Origin: Endozoicomonas sp. 8E
Lineage (GTDB): Bacteria > Pseudomonadota > Gammaproteobacteria > Pseudomonadales > Endozoicomonadaceae
Direction of reading: 5' to 3'
Length of the DNA stretch: 64,000 nt
Assembly (NCBI RefSeq): GCF_032883915.1
Contig: NZ_CP120717.1
Coordinates: forward strand, 2,859,697 to 2,923,696
Made by a program: the position numbers and the translations under genes. Shown here in pieces: positions 57,701-64,000 of this stretch (the stretch's first letter is position 1; each line of letters begins with the position of its first letter). The notes below the pieces were generated by a model, which ran no database searches, was not told where the DNA came from, and saw only the letters and a list, made by a program, of their open reading frames with translations.

Positions 57701-60700
57701 TCCCTTCTCAGCGATCAGGGTGTCATTGCCACCCAAACCATAAAATATCTTGTAGCCTTTCTTGCCGAACATGAAGTCCGTCAAGGGTGTTCCTCTCGCT
57801 ACCCGCTTTGCGTTGAGCACATCTTCAAGGGCAAGACCTTTGTCTCTTTTGCCATCCAGAGACCGGGTAATGGACTTCTTCAATGTCTCGAGATTATCCT
57901 CATATTTATCCTGATCAAGAAAAACGCTGGCATCCAGGTGGAGCACAAGCTGCCTGTAGCCCCCTTTCTCGTAGTGATCCACCTTCTCGTTAACGTATTT
58001 CCTGAATCCATCGCTCTCCAATAAAGCCTCGAAATCCTGCCGGGCGTTAGGTGGCGGCATCAGTACCGCCAGGGCAGTCTGCACGAAACCCAACAGCGTG
58101 CTGACCAGGTCCACAATCAAACCCAGCGGTGAACAGATGATGTCCAGTGCTGCACTGAGAATATCAAGGCCAATCGTAATCAAATCCAGGGCCATCATTG
58201 CACCAAAAATGGTCGCCTGCTTGTGGTTGCCAGCCTCGCTCGCCGCCACGGCGTTTGTGGCATTACCGGCCAGTGAAACACTGCCAGCAACAATAGAAAC
58301 AACATTGCCTATAAGCGGTAAAGCCCTGGCTACCATTCGCGATGCTTTTGGGCCAAGCTTGAGGGCGACGCCAATGGCCCCTGCCGGATTTTTCGTCTTG
58401 ACAAGGGTTTTGCTCAGCAACCAGTTGCCGCTCATGGCCAGGCCATAGGTTGAGCCAATTATATTCAGGCTCGCTCCCGCATAGGCCATGTTCCTGGCTT
58501 CGGCAGGCATCGCGTGTCCGTACTTTTCCAGGTTGATCAGTGTCATCGTGGACATGGCTAAGCCAGCAGCGGCATTCGCTGCGCCGAAACCCACCCTGGC
58601 CCTGGTGAGTTTTTTATTCTGATCCAGCTTGTCGAGGGTGCGCATGAATTTCCCTTGCGGCTTTGTCGACCGGCCTCCTGGCTTGGTGTCACCCGGGCCA
58701 CCAGGCTGAGGGTTGTCCCCGCCGGTGTGGCTTTTTTGGGACTCAAGGCGCTCCATGAATTCCGGGCTTGCAAGCAGCTGTTCCTTGACGTAGCGGGTGT
58801 CGTCGGCACTGTAGCCCGAGTCATTGAGCAAAGTGACCACGCGGTCAATGACTTGCTCTGGCTTCAGTCCCTGCTGTTCCGCCAGCGCTTGCCGTAACAG
58901 ATCAAGAAGATTCTTTCGGAACCGCGGATTGTCGAGAATGTCCTCGGTGGTCACCGCCGCAAAACGTTCCTGTTCCACCAACAGGAAGGCGTCTGCCAGC
59001 AACCCCTTGTCACCGGCAGTCTGCCTGATATTGATGAAGCGATCACTGACCTCAATGGCATCCAGGTGACTGCCGACCCGGTCCATCAGGGCTATCAGGG
59101 TCTTGGCCGGTCCGGGGCCGTTGCACAGCACGCAGTCTGCATCAGGCAGCCTTGTTGCCTGTCCGGTTGGCAAATCGGCCTTGTCCAGTCCCTGCAGGGC
59201 CTCCCGGAAATGACGGTCGGTCATATCAACGATGTCCGCCATCTGGCCAAACTCGATGCCGCTCCTGAGTGCGGCAACGCTGTCGGCCACGTTCTGGCGA
59301 ATCTCCCTGGCCAGAATGTGGGCTTCTGAGGAACCCTCCCGCTTCAGCCTGTCCGCCAGCCCGATAAAGCTGGTCAGACGTTCCAGCAGACCGGAGAGCG
59401 TCAGCTTGCCTTCCTTAACAACGAACTCGCTGACCAGCGACTCTGGCGACAGGCTGTCTATACCCTTGGGTAGTCTGATCCGCTTCTGTTGCAGGGCCAG
59501 GAATGTTTTTTTCTGTTTCCCCGGCTCCTGTGCTTCCCATGCCTGCAGCAAAGCCAGCGCTGCCGCGGCGGTCAGCGGACTGGCAGCGTCGCCATTGCCC
59601 AGCACCAGTGTGCGTTGCCCGGGCATCAGGTAGGAGGCATCGGCGGTGATTGAGGGGTCGGTCAGCACCCGAATCGTCAGGTCGCCGGAGGTCAGTGAAA
59701 ATTCCTGTTTCCCGGCCAGGTTCAGGAGCCCGTTGAGTCGCTGATAAAGCCCGGTGGAAATCCTTTCAGGCAGGGAACCCAGCGCGGTAACCTCTGCCAC
59801 AAGTAACTTCCCGGCGATGGTTTCGGCCAGACCTGCCGGGATGGCTGACTGCCGGGTATATTGCAGGAATTCCCCTGCAAACCGCTGCCGGGTGGCAGTG
59901 TCCATCTTTTCAATAACGGCATTGATTTGGGCGGCCGTGTTAATGTCCTTAAGTTCAGTGAAGGAATCATAATGGCGCGCCAGCTGTGACAGATAAGCCT
60001 TTGTACTCGAAAGGTTTTCACCCGGCTCAAGAGGCTGGCGTAACAGCTTCTTCAGGCCTTCCTGTGACTGGGGTGACATCAGCGGGAAAGGATTGCCCGG
60101 GCCCGCCGGGGTTATTTTCAGATAACGTCTGTCACCGTCTGCCATGACCACATGACGAGGGCTGCTGGCGATGGTTTCAATGGTCTTATCCTGTCCAGGT
60201 AAAGCCTGCACAAACGTTGGCTCTTTACTTTCGGCGTCCTGCTGTTGGTTAAGAGGCAGCTGGAAGGGCTTTTTGACGCTCTTTCGCAGCCCTACTGCCT
60301 CATCGAATAAGGTGTGCACATCCCGATTCATATTGGCCAGCAGACCCGTGTCAAAACTCTTCCAGCCCAGCCCCCGGGCGACATAAGTGCAGGCTTTTTC
60401 CAATGAGGCGGCCATGGATGGCTCCGATTCCAGCCCTCCACCCGGAAGCAAAGTCAGATTTCTGATGGCATCGATATCGCTGTCAGGCAATATGGCCGTT
60501 ACCGCATCGGTGACTCCCAGGTGTATCTGGCTGGCTGGCCGACCATTGCTCCCCAAGACCTGATCCATTTTCTGGTAGATAATGTGAACCAGCAGCGACT
60601 TCAGGTAATCACTGATAACGGGCCTTAGCCCGTAGTGTTTGTCAATGGCCTTTTTCCGTTGTGACAGGAGGTTTTCCACCGCTGCCCGACTTAACGCAAG

Positions 60701-63700
60701 CAGTTTGGAGTCGAGCAAAGATTCCAGGCCGGAACCGATACTCCAGAAGGCCCGGTAATCCACGTTGACCTGCTCTGAGCCGGAGGGCAGGGGTTTGTAT
60801 TGGGTGATTGAATTATCGAAGCGCCGATTTAACGCTACGGGAACCGCGGGACGTTTGTTATTGATGGCCCTGTTGAAAAGATCTCTGTCACTGTCACTGA
60901 TCTTACCTTCATCCTTTGAAAGGAGTTCCGTTATTTCCTGAATCCTGGCGCTGTTATAGAGCGCTAAATACTGCAAAGCCCGGCGGAAATCGGCCTCAGT
61001 ATTGCCCTCAGCCAGCAGCAGGTTATGATGGCCTTCGACCAGTTGCCGATAGAGGCTTGTGCCTTTGGGATTATCAGCCGCCAGAGTCAGTTCGTATTGA
61101 CGGCTCAGTCCCAGGGGGCGCGGCTCACCGTCAGGCACTGTCCCGGTGTTGATCCCGAACTGCTGCCGCACCCGCTGGCGCAATGCTGACAGTGACTCAC
61201 CACCGCCCTCAAGAGCCTTCAACAGGCTGGCACCGACCAGACTCACCAGGGTTTCCCGGAAAATGAACGGCTTGTTCCTGTCCTTCGTGCCCAGCAGTAA
61301 CAGGGCGTGGTGACTGCTTTCCTCACTCACCCTGACACGGCTGTCTACTAACGGCCAGACAGGTTTGGGGCTGATTCTCACTTCATAAGTGTCAGCATCG
61401 GGAATGCCCGCGTCCCTGACGGGTTGCACCAGCGCCTGAAGAAGGTTCGATAGACGTGACTCACCCATCCCCCGGGCAATGAGCTGAATGTCGTTCTGTA
61501 ACTGGTGACTGCCAATACTGCCCTCCCGTTGCAGCTTGCGATAGGGTTCCATATCGACAACCAGACTGATCTGCAAACGTTGGTCTGGCCAGTCATCGGG
61601 AAGCAGGAGACGAAAGACCCGCATACGGTCATCTTCGCTGCGGATCAGGGCGTAGCCGGGTCCCTGGTCGGAAAAGGCCAGGTCATCCCGGCGACCCAAC
61701 GTGAACGTCTTTTGTCCGTCGGTGGTCTGAACCTCGGCCTGGTGACGGCCCAGCCCGGTATCGAGGGTGAAAGCCGGGGCCTCCCTGCCAGGGCCCGGAG
61801 GCAGTGGCGGATTTTTTTGCAGGAGATCAAGCCATTTATTGGCCCTCAAGGCGTCCGCCCGCAACCCGGCCGGGTCTGTGGTTTCCAGATCCTTAAGCCG
61901 CCTGTTAAAAAAATACTCCGCCAGTAGCGGCTCAGCGCCGGTCAGGGATGACTTTTTAAACACATCAACAAGGGTATCGTCCAGGTTGTCGGCCTGGGGT
62001 CGGGACAAAGGCGACAGTGTCCGCTCGATCGCACCCCGGTAATAGTCCGGGTCAGCAGCCTCAGGGACCCACGGAAGCTGAGTCCGCAAAGCAGCCACAG
62101 CCTGCCTGTCAGGCGACTCTTGCCTCAACAGCGCCAGCAAACCGGTCAGTTCATCCCCTGCCGGAGCGGACAAGGGGCCGTTCCGGCTTTCAATGGCAAT
62201 GAGATGCTGGTCACCCAGTTGGCTTACCTTTTGCCGCCCGGTGCTGGTCAGGGCAAGGGTTTTCCGGCTCCCGACAGTGACCGGCACATTGTCGTAGGAA
62301 TCCTCACCGAGGGGAAGCTGTCCGGGGCCGGTCCATTGATTGCGCACCGCCAGTGCGTCCGCCAGTGTCGTCTCTGCGCGACTTAACCAGGTCAACAACG
62401 ACTGTCGTTTGGTCGCCGTGAGGGTGCTGCCCCGTCGGTCTTTCAGGGCATCGCTCAGCACACCTTCAAGGTGCCCGGCAAGATCGTCGATTCCGGCCAG
62501 TGCTTTCAGTTCCTTAGCGTCGAGTATGGCCATGACCACATCCGCCGGATCAGCCAGAAGTGCAAGCTGCGAAGTCACCATACCCCCGCTGACCAGCCCA
62601 CTCCAGGCCACCTGGGTCAACAGTGAGCGGAGGTTTCCCAGTCTCGAACGACCAGCGTCGGGTAACTGGTCAACCCGTTGGTTGCAAAAATACTGAACCC
62701 GCTGAAACAGCAGACGGGTTTCCCTGTCCCCTACCAGCTGGTCAAATCCGGACAGCGGCTCGGCAATGGCTTTATAGGCAATCCGGACCTGCTGGCCGGT
62801 TTTCACGGTCGTTATCCCGCCTGCTGCAGTGACCACCTGAACAGGCGCGGGGGCAGAGGCTTTGGTCTGGACGGTCAGCAGGTCGAACTGTTTCCGAAGC
62901 TGGTTTTCCAGTTGCAGCAGCGTCCGGGTACCGGTGATTTTTTTCCCCTGCAACCAGGTCATGGCGATGGCTGGTGAGTTCGCCTGGTCAGTACTGGCCA
63001 GTGCTGCCCGACAGAAATCCTTCAGGACAGAGGCCAGTGCCCCCAGGTAATGACTGGTGGAATGGCGTTGCCCGTCCAGTACCGCCGGGTCAACCTGCAG
63101 CACCACGAGCCGGTTGCCACTTGTGTCCCCGCTGCCCCCGGGGCGATAGGGTATCACCCGGTCAGCGAGAGCCTGTTTGTCGAGTCGGATCACCAGCCTC
63201 AGAGGGTCGGGGGGCTTCATACCGGACAGCAGCTTAGTGTCCAGCTCAGTCATACTGGCAGGTTTGATGAAGCTGTCGGGAAACCCCAGGGCGTTGACCA
63301 GACGCTGCCCTGCGGAGCTGGCAATAAAGACTCTCAGTTCCGACAGCAGCCGTTCGGCCTGATTCGCCAGTGACTGACCGGGGCGATAGTCAGCAGTTAG
63401 GATCACGGCTATCCTGTCATCCGTGCCCGTCAGCGTCCGTAGCTCGGAACTGTCGGCTGACAGCCGGTGATTTTCCCGGCGAGCGGCGGCCAGCTGATCT
63501 TCCAGCGGTTCCGCCGGGTTGAGTTTGAACAGCCCGTTTGTATCTGACGCTGCGTTGTCCAGTTTCAAGCCATAAACTGTCTGTCCATGGTCGTTTTTTT
63601 CCAGTACCGGGATCAAGGTTTTCCCGCTGCTGTCGTAGGCGGCTAACAGCCTGTCTTCGGTTTGCAGGCGGATTGCGCGGTAGTGATCGTCATCTTTTGA

Positions 63701-64000
63701 ACTCAGCTGGAAAATCTCGCCGCTGGAACGCCTGACTGCCACGGACGTGGTAGTGACCCCCGTGGCCGGAATGACACGCTCAAATCGGGAACCGTCGCTA
63801 TCGTGGATACTGTCATGGAGCGAAACTTCATCGCCCAGAGGGGTGGCTGTGATATCGCTATCTGAACGGCTAAGCACCCTGTGCAGCTTGCCTTGGTAGG
63901 TAAGGAACTCAACTGGGTAATAAGGTTTGCCGGTATCGGTGTTACTGATGTCCTTTTTGTCGATGTCCAAAAGGGGGCGATCCGCCAGATTTCCCGCTAG
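51767..64000 (-). CDS. Toxin D: RTX giant protein, partial (about 4077 aa visible)
   Basis: Paralogue of toxin B; aligns with B 7920-20270. The frame stays open to the window edge (LAGNLADRPLLDIDKKDI), so the apparent TTG start at 63970 is not real and the head is outside. Visible parts in coding order: a helical body, a hydrophobic pore-like segment (about 58480-58020), canonical RTX repeats (about 57750-57305), further RTX-like blocks, a LamG-like domain (about 53090-52705; FFLAAWIRRG, RQHLAMTIDDSGFLTIY) and the shared C-terminal module (about 52060-51840). Near-identical to B at 62400-64000, clearly diverged toward the C-terminus. An amidoligase-like head is expected from B but not seen. 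Downstream lies mobile debris instead of the conserved element found after toxin B. Confidence 0.9.
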   Translation of the reverse strand, partial: LAGNLADRPLLDIDKKDISNTDTGKPYYPVEFLTYQGKLHRVLSRSDSDITATPLGDEVSLHDSIHDSDGSRFERVIPATGVTTTSVAVRRSSGEIFQLSSKDDDHYRAIRLQTEDRLLAAYDSSGKTLIPVLEKNDHGQTVYGLKLDNAASDTNGLFKLNPAEPLEDQLAAARRENHRLSADSSELRTLTGTDDRIAVILTADYRPGQSLANQAERLLSELRVFIASSAGQRLVNALGFPDSFIKPASMTELDTKLLSGMKPPDPLRLVIRLDKQALADRVIPYRPGGSGDTSGNRLVVLQVDPAVLDGQRHSTSHYLGALASVLKDFCRAALASTDQANSPAIAMTWLQGKKITGTRTLLQLENQLRKQFDLLTVQTKASAPAPVQVVTAAGGITTVKTGQQVRIAYKAIAEPLSGFDQLVGDRETRLLFQRVQYFCNQRVDQLPDAGRSRLGNLRSLLTQVAWSGLVSGGMVTSQLALLADPADVVMAILDAKELKALAGIDDLAGHLEGVLSDALKDRRGSTLTATKRQSLLTWLSRAETTLADALAVRNQWTGPGQLPLGEDSYDNVPVTVGSRKTLALTSTGRQKVSQLGDQHLIAIESRNGPLSAPAGDELTGLLALLRQESPDRQAVAALRTQLPWVPEAADPDYYRGAIERTLSPLSRPQADNLDDTLVDVFKKSSLTGAEPLLAEYFFNRRLKDLETTDPAGLRADALRANKWLDLLQKNPPLPPGPGREAPAFTLDTGLGRHQAEVQTTDGQKTFTLGRRDDLAFSDQGPGYALIRSEDDRMRVFRLLLPDDWPDQRLQISLVVDMEPYRKLQREGSIGSHQLQNDIQLIARGMGESRLSNLLQALVQPVRDAGIPDADTYEVRISPKPVWPLVDSRVRVSEESSHHALLLLGTKDRNKPFIFRETLVSLVGASLLKALEGGGESLSALRQRVRQQFGINTGTVPDGEPRPLGLSRQYELTLAADNPKGTSLYRQLVEGHHNLLLAEGNTEADFRRALQYLALYNSARIQEITELLSKDEGKISDSDRDLFNRAINNKRPAVPVALNRRFDNSITQYKPLPSGSEQVNVDYRAFWSIGSGLESLLDSKLLALSRAAVENLLSQRKKAIDKHYGLRPVISDYLKSLLVHIIYQKMDQVLGSNGRPASQIHLGVTDAVTAILPDSDIDAIRNLTLLPGGGLESEPSMAASLEKACTYVARGLGWKSFDTGLLANMNRDVHTLFDEAVGLRKSVKKPFQLPLNQQQDAESKEPTFVQALPGQDKTIETIASSPRHVVMADGDRRYLKITPAGPGNPFPLMSPQSQEGLKKLLRQPLEPGENLSSTKAYLSQLARHYDSFTELKDINTAAQINAVIEKMDTATRQRFAGEFLQYTRQSAIPAGLAETIAGKLLVAEVTALGSLPERISTGLYQRLNGLLNLAGKQEFSLTSGDLTIRVLTDPSITADASYLMPGQRTLVLGNGDAASPLTAAAALALLQAWEAQEPGKQKKTFLALQQKRIRLPKGIDSLSPESLVSEFVVKEGKLTLSGLLERLTSFIGLADRLKREGSSEAHILAREIRQNVADSVAALRSGIEFGQMADIVDMTDRHFREALQGLDKADLPTGQATRLPDADCVLCNGPGPAKTLIALMDRVGSHLDAIEVSDRFINIRQTAGDKGLLADAFLLVEQERFAAVTTEDILDNPRFRKNLLDLLRQALAEQQGLKPEQVIDRVVTLLNDSGYSADDTRYVKEQLLASPEFMERLESQKSHTGGDNPQPGGPGDTKPGGRSTKPQGKFMRTLDKLDQNKKLTRARVGFGAANAAAGLAMSTMTLINLEKYGHAMPAEARNMAYAGASLNIIGSTYGLAMSGNWLLSKTLVKTKNPAGAIGVALKLGPKASRMVARALPLIGNVVSIVAGSVSLAGNATNAVAASEAGNHKQATIFGAMMALDLITIGLDILSAALDIICSPLGLIVDLVSTLLGFVQTALAVLMPPPNARQDFEALLESDGFRKYVNEKVDHYEKGGYRQLVLHLDASVFLDQDKYEDNLETLKKSITRSLDGKRDKGLALEDVLNAKRVARGTPLTDFMFGKKGYKIFYGLGGNDTLIAEKGELHGGADHDRLILEKGKAYGGKGNDIIRIKKSGKAFGGPGNDQIWIDESGTAYGGDGNDILHLQYRGKGFGGPGNDTLLDGAFQSGGADNDRLIDGLGDIEQDGGKGNDLLQPGLGVGNIRGGHGKDTLVLPEEIKFPYYRHNNFSQKVKDYYYLRKTKSRAFFEVNLEKGRWSNHFAKYLQDYNLRRFTPDGNEAGGITLFRLFGVTERTFRYSSVKSSVTSSPDGDLNPKKLYIAPLSEIKADYSRKKEDKALISEHFLMGYDKKHTGVRRITDKYLHGTFFYAGEIFFRFAHQWQEKTQRGHVYFSNYGIYLKSNRDLYYFRKKGLIERSKRDNPNEPTVFYATLCQLLETGGTITGIENVVGSKQGLIVRGTDEPNKIYLKDGKNKVHTLGGNDTVNVGSGTNLIYLGPGNDLALLGDGTNEVYGGPDRDTVSYRLRTKGIKLDLTHRNPSKEKTGEQLEQVEIIQDSPGNDRIRGDHSNTLFVITNGTDIVDVRGGNDTVVASGGDTFIRLRSGFNRVVLGKGWHDVYPGTHSDTIWLRPGSDLGHLRIHTHKRQAPPTGKWPVLVIRWEIAGSSCNHPQKASLTINPFDESLNLLFDAQMPDQNAAFVFHTPDLRDFNTVQVNTCIYWEEVANNNPSQSMTEALTTLRNTTLSISANSGGRTCRITRVVDDYAFTKEQMLAFLNRYPEKPLGGFPRDQWRQESELDSLANEGKTLGAGQHRIGNQESSNITMVIELRYSYSKCPQHSTVLRKLTLKLDQQQLLSEGTAPVIDGLEYPPFSIKQEHTLTLKLVKTDKYGRKQEHGRHRLSELKPASKQWAEMFPGQLMAKTLSMLEIDYTFDDIPFPFACRKSEPYRISLTMPTVHLDLSSDSHAGIPIIIGSPGNDQLTGNPSTDNVLLGMGGSDRLKDMGGNNLFIVGMGDTTVMAAEEGHNQLIHDKRGIVYGARLLWKHISGLGLKVASAYQLDGMTVNVTEGIIKTRWQNTDSTDSWRYHQTVFNAIDKIVGTKGNDIYFGSNGTDIFSTGGGLDEVNMGDGNDRVIIDAPWQKGTSLDGGSGANTLVFDLPIRRDVTVDLKEGLTVDNFILEDTGKGNIRFSGDDKDNVYVSRGSLRSFNGRGGNDYLFLLKLPPYIHFNGGPGRDTLDLSQAALTPEFVRLKLSVQTKPVTLSCPVTDSQPCSAETNIESRLFLTLRLPGSQVTYQTWDSTVRNFEIFNGPKTDDIFEIPALAGLVVDGNAGDDTFIIFSTHIKGNSSITTTIGGTGYNRHYGSREADRMVANLGPDLLAGDLGRDIYVIHSQANGTQIIDRDNGNSLILHEVQQEKLDWRLTENYTRLEVHNDGQIFFSIDLRHVPHCVRKDGSLVTGHFIDSLEQHIRHLTTVDPVSNEARVLTGKNLRNYYHYKLTVDNRLDSTYRLDNVTAPVHGGPGDDVFFISGTVKPEAGLFGDSGNDIFHLKSSGASVHPGPGNNLVSLELENAEKNGSVKLFFAPSSFNRVRMEGVSLTDLQAASWRSLDLRNATDSSDQDQPPCPAGLSRLMPPPVTGGRFFLAAWIRRGLPLGRGTGAGSTLVHFADADGSDAISLSLKADGLEIRLTEGVRVFHRRVRPFFTSSRQHLAMTIDDSGFLTIYRDGRITLEAQAFRPRRKIRTLNCYAVEKPVISQQLPSPDGIKMMTSDDVKALVRIGTLRDPHCVYANNWPDSLELDDGILDDKQFIGQRLGSGYSLLQKKIPGHQYPIDEESATYYFAGDDFSNSDQWVLANATGTADQLEINTHDCQTLRYEKSDEDLILTVLPNNNLLKNSENSTSPINATQSLWVQDFFSKEGETIERLIVNNKVLSRSEVLAKVAAKVDAPQSNDRRSLNESIPEDALAAQGGGNGTLSFLNRIIRRGQQLVKYLGSLAVGEKDDVGAGEADSEQPVVASLNDTELNQHYQRLVQEINATMGNRSGESPSYVPTASGRTIQNLTTPVI
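57305..57750 (-). repeat. RTX nonapeptide block of toxin D
   Basis: About nine GGxGxDxL-type repeats (YGLGGNDTL, YGGKGNDII, FGGPGNDQI, YGGDGNDIL, FGGPGNDTL) equivalent to 13590-14050 of toxin B. Shorter blocks lie at about 56090-56580, 54880-55060, 54270-54640, 53800-54010 and 53290-53420. Confidence 0.9.

Noticed and set aside
51767-63970. Complete 4067-aa gene starting at 63970
   Set aside because: The apparent start is an internal TTG codon; the frame continues to the window edge and the paralogue B is about 2000 residues longer at this side.
1-64000. tRNA, rRNA and riboswitch candidates
   Set aside because: None was recognised by eye; a covariance-model scan would be needed to exclude small RNAs.

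Overview
The window is dominated by four giant, related genes on the minus strand that encode RTX/large-clostridial-toxin-like proteins, separated by a gene-poor junkyard of insertion sequences, palindromic repeats, a group II intron remnant and decayed copies of the same toxins. The mix (multi-kilobase RTX genes, a large ankyrin-repeat protein, DUF29 proteins, IS21/IS630/IS4 elements, REP-like palindromes) suggests a host-associated marine gammaproteobacterium such as Endozoicomonas. That assignment is an inference from gene style; no rRNA or other marker is present.

Layout, left to right. 1-7714 (-): toxin A, a GT44-like toxin whose frame is broken by a 7-G run near its visible 3' side and whose end lies outside the window. 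7920-26255 (-): toxin B, 6111 aa, with an amidoligase-like head, a hydrophobic pore-like segment, RTX repeats and a LamG-like domain. 26219-36211 (-): toxin C, 3330 aa, a complete paralogue of A that overlaps the start of B by 37 nt. 36212-51766: an accessory region with a ~3.4 kb segment present twice (37491-40921 and 44089-47089). Each copy holds a signal-peptide protein gene (-), an IS4-type transposase tail (+), a DUF29 gene (-), a group II intron remnant (-), a toxin scar and the start of an ankyrin gene (+). An IS21 element (40922-43572) sits between the copies; only the second copy has a complete ankyrin gene (46446-49589). A 72-aa ORF and an IS630 element follow. 51767-64000 (-): toxin D, a paralogue of B that runs off the right edge.

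A and C are paralogues, and so are B and D, so the array probably grew by duplication of a GT-type plus amidoligase-type pair. Paralogues are mosaic: A and C are almost identical over about 5 kb but clearly diverged and AT-richer in the enzyme-like head; B and D are almost identical at the right edge and diverged toward the C-terminus. B, C and D share a C-terminal module. A ~105 bp element lies upstream of A and C and recurs at two more sites next to toxin scars. No type I secretion genes or toxin acyltransferase are present in the window. All toxin functions are inferred from sequence patterns read by eye.
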